Shown here: piece by piece, positions 1 through 10,911 of the stretch
How positions within the stretch are numbered: the first letter of the stretch is position 1
Layout: every line of letters begins with the position of its first letter
Origin: Kiloniellaceae bacterium
GTDB lineage: Bacteria; Pseudomonadota; Alphaproteobacteria; Kiloniellales; J153
NCBI GenBank assembly: GCA_021776175.1
Contig: JAJFGJ010000001.1
Coordinates: forward strand, 1 to 60,558
Direction of reading: 5' to 3'
Length of the DNA: 60,558 nucleotides
Notes under the pieces: model-generated
What the model was told of the DNA's origin: nothing
The model's input: the letters and a program-made list of their open reading frames with translations, nothing else
Database searches by the model: none
Program-made: the position numbers and the translations under genes

Positions 1-66
1 CGGCTTGTTCGGCAATAATGGCTGGATCACAGACCACTCGAAATCCGTCAAATCGAAACGCGCCAT
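1..66 (-). CDS. IS5-family transposase, N-terminal fragment (runs off window)
   Basis: Only the first 22 codons are in the window, beginning with ATG at 66 and continuing past base 1. The peptide starts MARFDLTDFEWSVI and goes on to QPLLPNKP. The pattern DLTD-EW--I-PLLP is the hallmark N-terminus of IS5-family (IS427-like) transposases, which are DDE enzymes that cut and rejoin the element ends. A purine-rich ribosome site (GGGAGA) lies 7-12 bases upstream. The catalytic DDE residues are beyond the window, so whether the gene is intact is unknown. In many IS427 elements the transposase is split in two overlapping frames; that also cannot be checked here. Confidence 0.8.
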   Translation of the reverse strand, partial: MARFDLTDFEWSVIQPLLPNKP

Positions 67-137
67 GATAATCTCCCTTCAAGGAAGCTTGAATCACATC
101 GCGCGCCGAAATGGAATCCCCTTTATGGGTATGTGAC
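1..137 (-). mobile_element. Right-hand edge of an IS5-family insertion sequence (partial)
   Basis: The first 66 bases encode the start of an IS5-family transposase, read leftwards. The 70 bases in front of it look like the terminal region of such an element: read on the minus strand they run CATACCCATAAAGGGGATTCC-like sequence, a non-coding leader, then a GGGAGA ribosome site just before the ATG. The element ends at or within a few bases of the rnj stop codon (138-140). IS427-group elements favour YTAR targets, and the last T of rnj plus its TAG stop reads TTAG, which fits. The other end of the element lies outside the window, so the inverted repeats and target duplication cannot be confirmed. 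Confidence 0.65.
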
Positions 138-1799
138 CTAACGCAGGCGCACCAGATGCACCTCGGTAACGGGTTTCTTGCCGAGCATGCGATTGAACGC
201 CCGGCGCGCGGCGCGGCGCGCACTTTCCTTGACCGCCTCGTCGTCGCGCCGGGCCGCCGGCGAAAGCGACTTGAGGGCCTCGCGCACGCCCTTGCCAACA
301 AGTTCCAGCTTGTCGGCCTCGTCTCGCATGTCCAGCAAGCCGTTGGCCGAGACGATGGGATCGCCCTGGAACAAGTTGTCCGCTCCTATGACCAGGGTAA
401 CCGTCGCCGCGCCGTTAAAGGCCATCTTTTGGCGGCCACGAAGGACCGGGCTTCCCAGGGGCAGCAAGCGGTTTCCCTCCAGGACCAAGCGGCCGCTGGG
501 AACGTGATCCACGATCCGCGCCGGGCCGGGGCTTAGGCGGATCAAGGCCCCGTTTTCGCCCACGATCTGTTCCGGCACCTGGCAGTCGCGGGCAAGCTTG
601 GCATGTTCCGCCAAGTGGCGGGCCTCGCCATGGACCGGCACCGCGATTTGCGGGCGCACCCACTGATACATCTGCGTCAGTTCCTCGCGCGCCGGATGCC
701 CCGACACATGGATGAAGTGGTCGTCGTCGGTAATGATCTCGATACCCTGTTTGACCAGCCGGTTTTGCAGCCGGTAAATCGAAATATCGTTGCCCGGTAT
801 GATCCGGGACGAAAACACGACCGCGTCGCCTTTCTCCAGCTTCACCTTGGGGTTGTCGTCGTTGGCTATCCGCCACAGGGCCGAGCGGGCCTCGCCCTGG
901 CTGCCGGTGCACAGCAGCATCACCTCATCGCGCGGCAGGTAGTCGACATGTTCGTCCGCGATCGGCAGTGGCACGTCCTGGAGGTAGCCGCAGTCGCGCG
1001 CCGAACGGTAGACACGCTTCATGGAGCGGCCAAGCAGCGCGATGCGCCGGCCATGGGCCTGGGCGACCTTGGCCATGGTTTCCAGGCGCGCCACGTTGGA
1101 AGCGAAACACGCGACCGCGACCCGGTTTTTCAGGCCCCCGACCAGATCCATCAGAGAGTCGCGGACCTCGGCCTCGGACCCCGAATCGCCATCGACCATG
1201 GCATTGGTTGAATCGCACACCATGGCCAAGACATTCTCGTCCGCCAGGGCGCGCAAAGCCGCCTCGTCGAAGTTATCGCCCACCAGGGGGTCGGGATCGA
1301 GCTTCCAATCCCCCGTGTGCAGGACGGTGCCTGACGGGGTGCGGATAACCAGCGCGTTCGGTTCGGGAATCGAATGGGTCAAGGTGATCAACTCGATCTC
1401 GAACGGCCCGACGGAAAAGCGGCCCGACATGGGGACCTCGATCAAGTCGACCTGATTTTCGATTCCGGCCTCGACCAGCTTTGGAATGACCATGGCCTTG
1501 GTAAAGGGCGTGGCGTAAACCGGACACCGCAGGCGCGGCCACAGATGCCCGACCGCGCCGATGTGATCCTCGTGGGCGTGAGTCAGAACCAGACCCGCCA
1601 GGGCATCCCGCCGCTCCTCGATAAAGGCCGGATCGGGCATGAGAACATCGACGCCGGGCAGGCTCGCGTCGGCGAAGGTCACGCCGAGATCGACCATGAG
1701 CCACGATCCGTCATGGCCGTAGAGGTTGAGATTCATCCCGATCTCGCCGGTCCCGCCCAGCGGCAGGAACAGCAGTTCTTTTGGGCCCGGCTTAGTCAC
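138..1799 (-). CDS. rnj: Ribonuclease J
   Basis: Metallo-beta-lactamase/beta-CASP nuclease of 553 residues that matures and degrades RNA with 5'-exonuclease and endonuclease activity. The zinc-binding motif H74-A-H76-E-D78-H79 is present, after an N-terminal LPLGGTGEIGMNLN segment typical of the family; a beta-CASP region and C-terminal domain follow to the usual length. I chose the GTG at 1799 over the first in-frame start at 1877: it gives a TKPGPKELL N-terminus and overlaps the coaX stop as GTGA, so the two genes should be translationally coupled. It is the last gene of the nuo-birA-coaX-rnj run. Its stop codon directly abuts an insertion sequence, so any native terminator has been displaced. 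Confidence 0.95.
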   Translation of the reverse strand: MTKPGPKELLFLPLGGTGEIGMNLNLYGHDGSWLMVDLGVTFADASLPGVDVLMPDPAFIEERRDALAGLVLTHAHEDHIGAVGHLWPRLRCPVYATPFTKAMVIPKLVEAGIENQVDLIEVPMSGRFSVGPFEIELITLTHSIPEPNALVIRTPSGTVLHTGDWKLDPDPLVGDNFDEAALRALADENVLAMVCDSTNAMVDGDSGSEAEVRDSLMDLVGGLKNRVAVACFASNVARLETMAKVAQAHGRRIALLGRSMKRVYRSARDCGYLQDVPLPIADEHVDYLPRDEVMLLCTGSQGEARSALWRIANDDNPKVKLEKGDAVVFSSRIIPGNDISIYRLQNRLVKQGIEIITDDDHFIHVSGHPAREELTQMYQWVRPQIAVPVHGEARHLAEHAKLARDCQVPEQIVGENGALIRLSPGPARIVDHVPSGRLVLEGNRLLPLGSPVLRGRQKMAFNGAATVTLVIGADNLFQGDPIVSANGLLDMRDEADKLELVGKGVREALKSLSPAARRDDEAVKESARRAARRAFNRMLGKKPVTEVHLVRLR

Positions 1800-2581
1800 C
1801 CACGGCTCTCGGAGTTGATCCGGTGAATATGGCACAGCCCGCGCATGGTGATGTCCGGATCGATCTCGTCGATGCATCCGGCCGCCTGCGCGAACAAGGG
1901 CGCCAGCCCGCCGGTCGCGATCACTTTCATCGCCTGCCCGTACTCCTCTTTAATGCGGCTGACGATACCCTCGATCAAACCGACATAACCCCAATAAGCG
2001 CCCGATTCCATGGCCGTGACCGTGGCGTCGCCAATGACCTTCTGGGGCGGGCCCTTGATCGCGATACGCGGCAGCTTGGCCGCCGCGCGATCCAAGGCCT
2101 CCAAGGAAAGATTAACCCCCGGCGCGATCACACCGCCCTCGTAAGCGCCGTCCGGCGCGATGACGTCGAAGGTCGTGGCGGTGCCGAAATCGATCACGAT
2201 CAAGGGTCCGCCATAACGCTCGAAGGCGGCGAGTCCATTGACCAGGCGGTCGGCGCCGACTTGATCGGGCCGGGCGATGCGAACGTCGATCCCGATATCG
2301 ACTCCCGGCTCGCCCACGACCATGGGTTCGGTATTGAAATACCGCCGGCACAGGGACTTGAGCGCGAACATGGTCGCCGGCACCACGCTGGCGATAATCG
2401 CGGCATCGATTTGTCCCGGCTTCACGTCGTCAAGCATCATCAATTGAGTCAGCCAGACCGCGTACTCATCCGCCGTGCGCTTGGCGTCGGTCGACGCGCG
2501 CCAGGACCCCTGGGCCGTGCCATGGGAATCGTGGACCGCGAAGAGTATGTTCGTATTTCCAGCATCGATCGCTAACAGCAC
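1796..2581 (-). CDS. coaX: Type III pantothenate kinase
   Basis: Phosphorylates pantothenate in the first step of coenzyme A synthesis. The 261-residue product has the ASKHA-fold phosphate motif AIDAGNTNILFAV at its start, then the GADRLVNGLAA motif and IDFGTATTFD, all characteristic of CoaX rather than CoaA. The start is the GTG at 2581, directly before the LLAIDAGNTN core; an in-frame start exists at 2746 but would add 55 residues that only mirror birA in another frame. It lies 13 bases after birA and overlaps rnj by 4 bases. The birA-coaX pairing is common in bacteria and the run coaX-rnj is common in Alphaproteobacteria. Confidence 0.95.
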   Translation of the reverse strand: MLLAIDAGNTNILFAVHDSHGTAQGSWRASTDAKRTADEYAVWLTQLMMLDDVKPGQIDAAIIASVVPATMFALKSLCRRYFNTEPMVVGEPGVDIGIDVRIARPDQVGADRLVNGLAAFERYGGPLIVIDFGTATTFDVIAPDGAYEGGVIAPGVNLSLEALDRAAAKLPRIAIKGPPQKVIGDATVTAMESGAYWGYVGLIEGIVSRIKEEYGQAMKVIATGGLAPLFAQAAGCIDEIDPDITMRGLCHIHRINSESRG

Positions 2582-2594
2582 GGCGGCCTCCGCG

Positions 2595-3377
2595 TCAGCC
2601 GGGAAAAAACACGTCGCCGGCGGCGATCCGGCGCTGCCCGGCGCCGGGAACATCGAGCAGCAAAACGCCGTCCTTGTCCATGTCGGCGAAAGTGCCCGAC
2701 AGCGTTTCCTTGGGCAAGCGGACCTGAATGTCCTCGCCCCTGCCATGAGCGTGCGATAGCCAGGTTTGCCGGATCGGCGCGAAGCCGTCGTCGAGCCAGC
2801 GGTTGACCCAGGCTAGAAAATGACGCGAGAAGGCCTGGAGGAGATCGACTTCCGTGACCGATTTCGGTGTCCCTTCGAAGTGCAGGCCGGTCGCCGGAAA
2901 TTCGGTATCCTCGGGATGGCTGGCCACGTTAATCCCGATGCCAAGGACCAGCCAGTCGATCGCGCCTTCCGGCGTCGTCTTGGACTCAAGCAGGATCCCG
3001 GAGACCTTGCGTCCGTTCAGCAACACATCGTTCGGCCATTTATAGGTGATCTCCAGCATCGCGGGCGCGACGCTCCCGATGCCGTCGCCAACCGCCAACG
3101 CGGCCACGAAACTAAGCTGCGCCGCGGTCGCGATGCCGCAATCGGGCCGCAGCACCAGGGATATGTAGAGGTTGCCGCGCGGGCTGACGAAGCTGCGCCC
3201 CATGCGGCCCCGGCCCTTGGTCTGCTCGCGCGCCCAAACCAGGGTGCCGTCATCCGCGCCGGCCTCGGCCAGGCGGATAGCTTCGTCGTTGGTGCTTTCA
3301 ACGCTGTCGAAAGCGACCAGGCGATAGGCGGGTGGCAGTTTGACTTCCGCGCCGCGCTCCGGGGGCGCCGATGTCAT
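2595..3377 (-). CDS. birA: Biotin--[acetyl-CoA-carboxylase] ligase
   Basis: Makes biotinyl-AMP and transfers biotin to the carrier lysine of biotin-dependent carboxylases. The 260-residue protein has the biotin/ATP-binding motif GRGRMGRSF and the [19 protein letters not shown] segment, followed by a small C-terminal SH3-like domain. There is no N-terminal helix-turn-helix domain, so this is the monofunctional type and not a biotin-operon repressor. The ATG overlaps the nuoN stop as ATGA, which places it in the nuo transcript. Its job has no direct link to complex I; the attachment is a conserved gene order in this class. Confidence 0.94.
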   Translation of the reverse strand: MTSAPPERGAEVKLPPAYRLVAFDSVESTNDEAIRLAEAGADDGTLVWAREQTKGRGRMGRSFVSPRGNLYISLVLRPDCGIATAAQLSFVAALAVGDGIGSVAPAMLEITYKWPNDVLLNGRKVSGILLESKTTPEGAIDWLVLGIGINVASHPEDTEFPATGLHFEGTPKSVTEVDLLQAFSRHFLAWVNRWLDDGFAPIRQTWLSHAHGRGEDIQVRLPKETLSGTFADMDKDGVLLLDVPGAGQRRIAAGDVFFPG

Positions 3378-4837
3378 CCCGCCAGAAGCGACGCCGCCGC
3401 CGCCGCCGCCGCGTCCAGGATCGTCCCGGGGACCGCGAAGAGAAACAGGATGATGGCACTGGACGCGATCAGAACCAGTGACATATCGCTCCCGATCGGG
3501 CTGTCGAAGGGCTCCCCCGCGTCATCGAAATACATGAACTTGACGATGCGCAGGTAGTAAAACGCACCGACCACGCTGGTCAGCACACCGATCACCGCCA
3601 GGGCGTACAAGCCCGCCTCGATCGCCGCCATGAAGACATAGAACTTACCCAGGAACCCGGCCAGGGGTGGTATTCCAGCCATGGAGAACATGAAGATCAT
3701 AAGTGGCAGGGCCATCATGGGATTGGTCTTGGACAAGCCTTTGAGGTCCTCGATGCGCTCCAACATCACACCGGTGCGGCGCATGCACAGGATGCAGCCG
3801 AAGGTGCCTAGATTCATGACGATATAGATCGCCATATAGAAAATGACGCCGCGTATTCCCTCTTCGGTGCCGGCGGCCAGTCCGATCAGGGCGAAGCCGA
3901 TGTGCCCGATCGAGCTATAGGCCATCAGTCGCTTGATGTTGGTTTGCGCGATCGCGGCGAAGGCGCCGACGATCATGGAAGCGATCGACACGGCGACGAC
4001 GATCTGCTGCCACTGCTCCACCAAGTCGCCGAAGGGGCCCATCATGACCCGCATCAGTAAGGCGATCGCCGCCACCTTGGGCGCGGTCGCGAAAAATGCC
4101 GTTACCGGGGTCGGCGCGCCCTCGTAGACATCGGGGGTCCACATGTGAAAGGGCACCGCCGAAATCTTGAAGGCCAGGCCCGCGATCAGGAAAACCAGAC
4201 CGATAATCAATCCGAAAGGCGGGACCTCGCCATGGGAGGTGGTGGCCAGGACCTCGGCCAGCGCGGGAAAGCTGGTGGTCCCGGCGAAACCGTAGATCAT
4301 GGAACAGCCGTAAAGCAGCATGCCCGAGGACAAGGCGCCGAGGACGAAGTACTTCAGGCCCGCCTCGCTCGAGCGCAGGTTGCTGCGCCGGATGGCGGCG
4401 ATGACATAAAGCGATAGGCTTTGCAGCTCAAGGCCGACGTAAAGAGAAATCAGGTCATTGGCGGAGACCATCATCAGCATGCCGAGGGTGGCGAAGAGTG
4501 TCAGCACCGGATACTCGAAGCGTTGCATCCGCTCTTCTTCGCAATAGCGCCGCGACATGACCAAGGTGACGATGGCGCCCAGCAGCACCAGGCCCTTCAT
4601 GAAGGCGCCATAGCGGTCCAAGATGAACAGGCCGCCGAAAGCGTTTACCGTCGTGTTCCCGCCAAGCGAAACCAGGAAGAACACGATCACCAGGGATGCG
4701 ACCGACAACCCCAGGATCGCGGCTGCCGAATCCTTACCGCGGAACACGCCCAGCATCAGCAGGGCCATGGCCAGGCAAGCGAGCGTGAGCTCCGGCAAGG
4801 CGGTCATCAAATCCAAGGAAATCATGGTCATCGCCAT
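3374..4837 (-). CDS. nuoN: NADH-quinone oxidoreductase subunit N
   Basis: One of the three antiporter-like membrane subunits of complex I, taking part in proton pumping in the inner membrane. The 487-residue protein is built of about 14 hydrophobic segments, with the proton-antiporter core around residues 120-400 that includes [16 protein letters not shown] and [23 protein letters not shown] (shown in part), the lysine of which sits in the proton path. The exact start is uncertain because three methionines lie within the first four residues. It is the last nuo gene, 5 bases after nuoM and overlapping birA by 4. Confidence 0.97.
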   Translation of the reverse strand: MAMTMISLDLMTALPELTLACLAMALLMLGVFRGKDSAAAILGLSVASLVIVFFLVSLGGNTTVNAFGGLFILDRYGAFMKGLVLLGAIVTLVMSRRYCEEERMQRFEYPVLTLFATLGMLMMVSANDLISLYVGLELQSLSLYVIAAIRRSNLRSSEAGLKYFVLGALSSGMLLYGCSMIYGFAGTTSFPALAEVLATTSHGEVPPFGLIIGLVFLIAGLAFKISAVPFHMWTPDVYEGAPTPVTAFFATAPKVAAIALLMRVMMGPFGDLVEQWQQIVVAVSIASMIVGAFAAIAQTNIKRLMAYSSIGHIGFALIGLAAGTEEGIRGVIFYMAIYIVMNLGTFGCILCMRRTGVMLERIEDLKGLSKTNPMMALPLMIFMFSMAGIPPLAGFLGKFYVFMAAIEAGLYALAVIGVLTSVVGAFYYLRIVKFMYFDDAGEPFDSPIGSDMSLVLIASSAIILFLFAVPGTILDAAAAAAASLLAG

Positions 4838-4842
4838 CGCCC

Positions 4843-6372
4843 TTATTGGCCTAGAGAAAACAACGACGCGACGTTGTGTCCCGGCGCTTGGAGCAGTGCC
4901 ACCCGGTGCGATTCCACGATATCGGCGACCGAGGCCGATATGACATCCAGGAACGACATGGGATAGATGCCCATCCAGAACACCAGCGCCAGAAGCGGCG
5001 CGAAGACCAGAACCTCGCGCGGGCTCAAATCGAGGATCGCCTTCAGATCGGGCTTGGTCATGACCCCGAAGATGACCCGGCGATAGAGATACAGCATGTA
5101 GGCGGCGCCCAGGATCATGCCGCCGGTCGCCAGCAGCGCGGCCCAGGTATTGACCTGGAATATGCCGACCAGGACCAGGAACTCACCGACGAAACCGCTG
5201 GTCCCCGGCAGGCCCACCGAGGCCAGCATGAAGATCATGAACATCAGCGAATAGGCCGGCATGCGGCTGACCAAACCATCGTAGCGCGCGATCAGGCGGG
5301 TATGCAGGCGGTCGTAGATGACGCCGACGATGAGGAACAACGCGGCCGAGACGACGCCGTGCGACAGCATCTGGAATATCGCGCCTTCCAGGCCTTGCTG
5401 GGTGAGCGTGAAAGTGCCCAGCGTCACCAAGCCCATGTGCGCGACCGAGGAGTACGCGATCAGTTTTTTCATGTCCTCCTGCGCCAAGGCGACCAGGGAG
5501 GTATAGATGATCGCCATGACCGAGAGGGTGAACATCAGCGGCGTGAAGAACTCCGATGCCAGCGGCAGCATGGGCAGGGAGAAACGGATGAAGCCGTAAC
5601 CGCCCATCTTCAACAACACCCCCGCCAGGATCACCGAACCGGCGGTCGGCGCCTCGACATGGGCGTCGGGCAGCCAGGTGTGAACCGGCCACATGGGCAC
5701 CTTGACCGCGAAGGAGGCGAACATCGCCAGCCACAGCCAGGTCTGCATGGAAGCCGGGAAACCGTATGCCGTCATGGCCTGGATGTCGGTGGTTCCGACC
5801 TCGAAGTACATGGCCAGCAAGGCCAGGAACAAGAGTACCGATCCGGCCAAGGTAAAGAGGAAGAACTTGAAGGCGGAGTAGACCCGCCGCTCGCCGCCCC
5901 AGATACCGATGATCAGGAACATCGGGATCAGCACGCCCTCGTAGAAGAAATAGAACAGCACGAAATCCTGGGCGCAGAACATGCCGACCATGAGGGTTTC
6001 GAGGACCAGGAACGCGATCATGTATTCCTTCACGCGTACCTTGATCGCATCCCAAGAGGCCACCACGCACAAGGGCGTGAGCAGGGTCGAGAGCATGACG
6101 AACAGCATGGAAATACCGTCGACGCCCATCTTGTAGTCGATGTTGTAACCGGGGAACCAGGTGGCCTGTTCGACGAACTGGAACTCGGCCGTGCCGCGTT
6201 CGAAATTGAACCAGATGAAAAGCGACATCACGAAGGTCGCGAGCGAGGTCCAGAGCGCGACGTAGCGCGCATTGCGGGCCACCACGTCGGGCTCGCCCCG
6301 GATTCCCAGGATAAAGAGCGCTCCCACCAAAGGCAGGAAGGTAACTAGGGAAAGGATTGGCCAGTTTTCCAT
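4843..6372 (-). CDS. nuoM: NADH-quinone oxidoreductase subunit M
   Basis: Antiporter-like proton-pumping subunit of complex I, inner membrane. At 509 residues it has the normal length. The conserved core is clear: the glutamate-bearing [17 protein letters not shown] segment, the [20 protein letters not shown] segment with its proton-path lysine, and the [13 protein letters not shown] motif. It lies 10 bases downstream of nuoL and 5 bases upstream of nuoN. A long open frame on the opposite strand of this gene is only a codon-bias shadow. Confidence 0.98.
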   Translation of the reverse strand: MENWPILSLVTFLPLVGALFILGIRGEPDVVARNARYVALWTSLATFVMSLFIWFNFERGTAEFQFVEQATWFPGYNIDYKMGVDGISMLFVMLSTLLTPLCVVASWDAIKVRVKEYMIAFLVLETLMVGMFCAQDFVLFYFFYEGVLIPMFLIIGIWGGERRVYSAFKFFLFTLAGSVLLFLALLAMYFEVGTTDIQAMTAYGFPASMQTWLWLAMFASFAVKVPMWPVHTWLPDAHVEAPTAGSVILAGVLLKMGGYGFIRFSLPMLPLASEFFTPLMFTLSVMAIIYTSLVALAQEDMKKLIAYSSVAHMGLVTLGTFTLTQQGLEGAIFQMLSHGVVSAALFLIVGVIYDRLHTRLIARYDGLVSRMPAYSLMFMIFMLASVGLPGTSGFVGEFLVLVGIFQVNTWAALLATGGMILGAAYMLYLYRRVIFGVMTKPDLKAILDLSPREVLVFAPLLALVFWMGIYPMSFLDVISASVADIVESHRVALLQAPGHNVASLFSLGQ

Positions 6373-6382
6373 GCCGCCCCCC

Positions 6383-8317
6383 TCAACCCGTGCTTGCCAG
6401 CATGTACCAGGAGATCAGCCCAACAACGCCGATCAACATGGCAAAGGCATAGTGATAGAGATAGCCGGTTTGTATCCGGCTGATCCGGCCCGCCAGACTG
6501 CGCGTGGCGGCGGCGATACCGTCGGGCCCGACGCCATCGATAATCGCGCCGTCGCCGGACTTCCATAGTCCCCGCCCCAGATACATGGCCGGGCGCACGA
6601 AAAGCCAATCGTAGAGCTCATCGAAATACCACTTGTTGTAGAACAGCAGGTAGATGGGCCGGAAAGTGCGGGCCACCATGGCCGGCAGATCCGGGCGCAA
6701 GATATACATGACCCAGGCCAAGGCGATGCCGGCAGCCCCAATAAACAAGGGCGACAGCTTGACCCACGAGGGGACGTGGTGCCCCGCCTCGATGCTGTCG
6801 TTCGCCGCCAGAACCAGGATCGCTTCGCCCCAGAAGCCTTCCCGCCCCTCGCCGACGAATAAATCGTAGCCCAGCATCCCAGCGAAGACCGCGCCGGTCG
6901 CCAGCAGAATCAGCGGGACCAACATGACCTTTGGCGATTCATGCACGTGCGACATGGTTTTTTCGTCGGCCCGCGGCTTGCCGTGGAAAACCAGGAACAA
7001 CAAACGCCACGAATAGAACGCGGTCATGAAGGCGGCGGCGATGCCGAGCCAGAAGGCGTAGCCGCCAACCCCGCTGTGGGCGCCGTAGGCCGCTTCCAGA
7101 ATCATGTCCTTGGAGAAGTACCCGGCGAAAGGCCACACACCGGCCAAGGCCAGGGAGCCTATCCACATAACCGCGTAGGTAACCGGAACCAGGCGCCAGA
7201 TACCGCCCATCTTGCGCATGTCCTGCTCGTCCGAGAGCGCATGGATGACGGAGCCAGCGGCAAGAAACAACAGCGCCTTGAAAAAGGCATGGGTCATGAG
7301 GTGAAAGACCGAGGCGCTATAGGCGGACACACCGGCGGCGAAAAACATGTAACCCAGTTGCGAACAGGTCGAATAGGCGATGACCCGCTTGATGTCGAAT
7401 TGGGTCAGGCCGATCGTGGCGGCGAAGAACGCGGTCGAGGCGCCGACCACGGTCACGACTTCCAGGGCGAAGGGCGCGTACTCGAACATGGGCGACAGGC
7501 GCGCGACCATGAACACGCCCGCCGTCACCATGGTCGCGGCATGGATCAGGGCCGAAACCGGAGTCGGGCCCTCCATGGCGTCAGGCAGCCAGGTGTGCAG
7601 GAACAACTGCGCCGACTTGCCCATGGCGCCGATGAACAGCAGCAGGCATATGATGGTCAGCGCGTTGCCTTCGAAGCCGATGAACTCGATCCGCATATCG
7701 GCCATGGCCGGCACGGCGGTAAAGACCTGTTCGAAGCCGACGGCGCCGAACAGGAAGAAGGTCCCGACAATGCCCAGGGCGAAACCGGCGTCGCCGACCC
7801 GGTTGACCAGGAACGCCTTGATCGCGGCGGCGCAGGCGCTCGGCTTATGGTACCAGAACCCGATCAGCAGGTAGGACGCGAGGCCGACCCCCTCCCAGCC
7901 GAAATACATCTGGACGAAATTATCCGCCGTCACCAGGGCCAGCATGAAGAAGGTGAAGAGGCTCAGGTAGGAAAAGAACCGGGGAACCGACTTGTCGTGC
8001 GACATGTAGCCGATCGAATAGACGTGGATGAGGGTCGAGATGTTGCAGACCACCAGCAGCATGACCGCGCTGAGCGTGTCCAGCTTGATGGCCCAGGACA
8101 GTTCGAACTCACCCGAATCGATCCAGGTGAAAAGCTCCGTGGTGCGCGCGTTGCCGTCGATCGCGACATCCTTGAAGACAAAAATCGACAGCAGCGCCGA
8201 AACGCCCAACAGGCCGCAGGTGACCCACTGCGCGCCGCGGTCGCCGATAAAGCGCCCGGACAGCCCGGCGATGGCGGCACCCAGCAGCGGCAGAAGGACT
8301 ATCAGAGTTTCAATCAC
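6383..8317 (-). CDS. nuoL: NADH-quinone oxidoreductase subunit L
   Basis: Largest membrane subunit of complex I (644 residues), an antiporter-like proton pump with a long lateral C-terminal helix. Conserved segments are visible: [18 protein letters not shown], the [18 protein letters not shown] glutamate motif, [20 protein letters not shown] with the proton-path lysine, and [18 protein letters not shown]. The C-terminal part, with an amphipathic stretch and final hydrophobic anchor, is complete. It sits 25 bases after nuoK and 10 bases before nuoM. Confidence 0.98.
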   Translation of the reverse strand: MIETLIVLLPLLGAAIAGLSGRFIGDRGAQWVTCGLLGVSALLSIFVFKDVAIDGNARTTELFTWIDSGEFELSWAIKLDTLSAVMLLVVCNISTLIHVYSIGYMSHDKSVPRFFSYLSLFTFFMLALVTADNFVQMYFGWEGVGLASYLLIGFWYHKPSACAAAIKAFLVNRVGDAGFALGIVGTFFLFGAVGFEQVFTAVPAMADMRIEFIGFEGNALTIICLLLFIGAMGKSAQLFLHTWLPDAMEGPTPVSALIHAATMVTAGVFMVARLSPMFEYAPFALEVVTVVGASTAFFAATIGLTQFDIKRVIAYSTCSQLGYMFFAAGVSAYSASVFHLMTHAFFKALLFLAAGSVIHALSDEQDMRKMGGIWRLVPVTYAVMWIGSLALAGVWPFAGYFSKDMILEAAYGAHSGVGGYAFWLGIAAAFMTAFYSWRLLFLVFHGKPRADEKTMSHVHESPKVMLVPLILLATGAVFAGMLGYDLFVGEGREGFWGEAILVLAANDSIEAGHHVPSWVKLSPLFIGAAGIALAWVMYILRPDLPAMVARTFRPIYLLFYNKWYFDELYDWLFVRPAMYLGRGLWKSGDGAIIDGVGPDGIAAATRSLAGRISRIQTGYLYHYAFAMLIGVVGLISWYMLASTG

Positions 8318-8342
8318 CGGCCCCAGCCTCTCATTGCGCTTT

Positions 8343-8654
8343 CTAACCCTTCATCAGATTGACGTCCTCAACCGCGATCGAGCCGCGGTTGCGGAAATAG
8401 ACCACCAGAATCGCCAGGCCGATGGCGGCCTCCGCCGCCGCGACGGTCAGCACGAACATGGCGAAGACCTGGCCGACCAGATCGTTCAGATGGGTCGAGA
8501 AAGCGACCAAATTGATGTTGACCGCGAGCAGCATGAGCTCGATCGACATCAGGATGATGATGACGTTCTTGCGGTTGAGAAAAATGCCGAAAATACCCAG
8601 CGTGAACAGAATCGCGGCGACCGAGAGATAGTGGGAAAGTCCGATTTCAAACAT
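8343..8654 (-). CDS. nuoK: NADH-quinone oxidoreductase subunit K
   Basis: Small three-helix membrane subunit of complex I (103 residues), homologous to MrpC of multisubunit antiporters. It carries the two membrane-embedded glutamates expected of the family, in [17 protein letters not shown] and in [17 protein letters not shown]. These residues are part of the proton pathway in the connecting region. It begins 2 bases after the nuoJ stop, so the two are probably coupled. Confidence 0.98.
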   Translation of the reverse strand: MFEIGLSHYLSVAAILFTLGIFGIFLNRKNVIIILMSIELMLLAVNINLVAFSTHLNDLVGQVFAMFVLTVAAAEAAIGLAILVVYFRNRGSIAVEDVNLMKG

Positions 8655-8656
8655 GG

Positions 8657-9271
8657 CTACACCCCGCTCCGGCTCGGTACTTTTTTGAGCTCGACCGCCT
8701 GCTCGCTCTTGAGCGTGACCTGGGCCGAGATCGATTGCTTACGAACCCCTTCCCGCCGGCGCAGGGTCAGCACGATGGCGCCGATCATGGCCACCAGCAG
8801 GATCAAGCCGGAAGCCTGGAACAGATAGATGTACTTGGTGTAGAGCACCCGGCCCAAAGCCTCGACATTGCTCATTTGGTCGGGCGGCAATATGGGGATG
8901 CCAGCCACCGCGCCCGCTTCCGGCGCCGTGATCCAGGCGCCGAAAACCATGACCAGCTCGACCAGCAGGATGAGGCCGATCAGGCCGCCGATCGGCAGGT
9001 ATTGCAAGAATCCCTGGCGCATTTCAACCAGGTCCACATCCAGCATCATGACCACGAAAAGAAACAGAACCGCGACCGCGCCGACGTAGACCACCACCAG
9101 GATCATGGCCAGGAACTCGGCGCCCATCAGCACGAACAATCCGGCGGCGTTGAAAAACGTCAAGATCAGGAACAAGACCGAATGCACCGGGTTGCGCGCC
9201 GAGATCACCATGACCGCCGCGGCCACGGCCACCGCCGCGAACAGATAAAAGGCTAACGCCTGTATAATCAT
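8657..9271 (-). CDS. nuoJ: NADH-quinone oxidoreductase subunit J
   Basis: Membrane subunit of complex I, 204 residues with five hydrophobic helices. The conserved segment [20 protein letters not shown] and the following [19 protein letters not shown] helix (the third, which in known structures has a pi-bulge) identify it. The C-terminal 50 residues are hydrophilic and extend past the last helix, as is usual in Alphaproteobacteria. A 57-base gap separates it from nuoI, and nuoK follows at once. Confidence 0.97.
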   Translation of the reverse strand: MIIQALAFYLFAAVAVAAAVMVISARNPVHSVLFLILTFFNAAGLFVLMGAEFLAMILVVVYVGAVAVLFLFVVMMLDVDLVEMRQGFLQYLPIGGLIGLILLVELVMVFGAWITAPEAGAVAGIPILPPDQMSNVEALGRVLYTKYIYLFQASGLILLVAMIGAIVLTLRRREGVRKQSISAQVTLKSEQAVELKKVPSRSGV

Positions 9272-9328
9272 CCCCTGCCCCTTGCCGCGGTCCGATTGTT
9301 CGGCCGCGGAATGGTTAGCCGCCCCGGC

Positions 9329-9817
9329 TTAGCGATAGGGCGCATCCAGCTCAAGATTCTGCGCGATTTCGGATTCCCAGCGGTCGCCGTTACCGAGCAG
9401 TTTCTCCTTGTTGTAATACATCTCCTCGCGCGTCTCCGTGGCGAATTCGAAATTCGGCCCCTCGACGATGGCGTCGACCGGGCACGCCTCTTGGCAAAAG
9501 CCGCAATAGATGCACTTGGTCATATCGATGTCATAGCGGGTCGTCCGCCGGCTGCCGTCGCCGCGCGGTTCCGCCTCGATGGTAATCGCCTGGGCCGGGC
9601 AAATCGCCTCGCACAGCTTGCAGGCGATACAACGCTCCTCGCCATTGGGATAACGGCGCAAGGCGTGTTCGCCGCGAAAGCGCGCGGAGATAGGCCCCTT
9701 TTCGTAAGGGTAGTTCAAGGTCACCTTGCGCTTGAACATATAGCGCAGCGTCAAGGCCAAGCCCCCGACCAGCTCGCCAAGCCAAAATCCGTAGGCGCCG
9801 CGTTCCAATAAAGCCAT
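9329..9817 (-). CDS. nuoI: NADH-quinone oxidoreductase subunit I
   Basis: Peripheral-arm subunit carrying the two tetranuclear clusters N6a and N6b that pass electrons towards N2. The 162-residue product holds two ferredoxin motifs of CxxCxxCxxxCP type: [12 protein letters not shown] and [12 protein letters not shown]. The N-terminal region with [16 protein letters not shown] matches the family. It lies between nuoH (50-base gap) and nuoJ (57-base gap); these are the longest spacers in the operon. Confidence 0.98.
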   Translation of the reverse strand: MALLERGAYGFWLGELVGGLALTLRYMFKRKVTLNYPYEKGPISARFRGEHALRRYPNGEERCIACKLCEAICPAQAITIEAEPRGDGSRRTTRYDIDMTKCIYCGFCQEACPVDAIVEGPNFEFATETREEMYYNKEKLLGNGDRWESEIAQNLELDAPYR

Positions 9818-9867
9818 GGCCGCCTACCTCGCTCGCCGGGGCATCGCAGCCCGATTCAACGTTACGC

Positions 9868-10911
9868 TCATGTCCCGGGCACCAGATCGAATGCGACCAG
9901 GAAACCGGCGGTGGCGACGACCCAGAACAGCGACAGCGGCAGGAAAACCTTCCAACCCAGGCGCATGAGCTGATCGTAGCGGTAGCGGGGGAACGTCGCC
10001 CGCGCCCACAGGAAGACGAACAGAACCACCGCTATCTTGGCGGCGAACCAAATTGGGCCCGGTATCCAATTAAAGGGCGCGATGTCGACGATCGGCAGCC
10101 AGCCGCCAAGGAACAGGATGGTCGTTATCGCGCTCATCAGGATCATGTTGGCGTATTCGCCAAGGAAAAAGAGAGCGAAGGGGAAGGCCGAGTATTCCAG
10201 GAAGAACCCGGCCACCAACTCCGACTCGCCTTCGGGCAGGTCGAAGGGCGAACGGTTGGTTTCCGCCAGGACCGATATGAAGAAAACGATGAACATCGGG
10301 AACAGGGGCAGCCAAAACCAACTGAACATCCCGTATTGGCCTTGCTGCGCGAGCACGATGTCGCTGAGGTTCAACGAGCCGACGCACAGCAGCACGGTTA
10401 TGATGACGAAACCCATGGAGACTTCGTAGGACACCATCTGCGCCGCCGAGCGCAAGGCGCCCAGGAAGGGGTACTTCGAGTTGGAGGCCCAGCCCGACAT
10501 GATGACGCCGTAGACGCCGAGCGATGAAATCCCGAAGAGATAGAGAATGCCGACGTTGATATCGGCCAGCACCATGCCGGCGCCGAAAGGAATCACGGCC
10601 CAGCCGATCAGCGCCAAGGTAAAGATCAGCATGGGCGCCATAAGGAATACCACGCTGTTCGCCCCGGCCGGCACGATGGTTTCCTTGAACAGCAGCTTGA
10701 CCGCGTCGGCGATGGGCTGCAGCAAGCCGAAGGGGCCGACCACGTTCGGGCCCTTGCGCAGCTGCATGGCGCCGATGACCTTGCGCTCGGCATAAGTCAG
10801 ATATGCGACCGAGAGCAGCAAGGGCGCCGTGATCGCTATAATCTGCGCGACGATGATGACGCCCGGCAGAGCATAACCTTCCCAAAACTCGATCATCCAG
10901 GGCTCAACCAT
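9868..10911 (-). CDS. nuoH: NADH-quinone oxidoreductase subunit H
   Basis: Membrane subunit that joins the arms of complex I and forms much of the quinone chamber. The 347-residue protein has eight or nine hydrophobic helices and the family hallmarks [21 protein letters not shown], the [24 protein letters not shown] loop (quoted in part) and the [20 protein letters not shown] loop, rich in the acidic residues linked to coupling. The ATG overlaps the end of nuoG by 8 bases. Confidence 0.98.
   Translation of the reverse strand: MVEPWMIEFWEGYALPGVIIVAQIIAITAPLLLSVAYLTYAERKVIGAMQLRKGPNVVGPFGLLQPIADAVKLLFKETIVPAGANSVVFLMAPMLIFTLALIGWAVIPFGAGMVLADINVGILYLFGISSLGVYGVIMSGWASNSKYPFLGALRSAAQMVSYEVSMGFVIITVLLCVGSLNLSDIVLAQQGQYGMFSWFWLPLFPMFIVFFISVLAETNRSPFDLPEGESELVAGFFLEYSAFPFALFFLGEYANMILMSAITTILFLGGWLPIVDIAPFNWIPGPIWFAAKIAVVLFVFLWARATFPRYRYDQLMRLGWKVFLPLSLFWVVATAGFLVAFDLVPGT

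Noticed and set aside
4876..6348. 490-codon open frame on the plus strand across nuoM
   Set aside because: It is exactly antisense to a clear nuoM, and its His/Gln/Arg-rich, low-complexity composition is what high-GC codon bias produces on the opposite strand.
6941..8362. 473-codon open frame on the plus strand across nuoL
   Set aside because: Antisense shadow of nuoL with the same biased composition and no recognisable motif.
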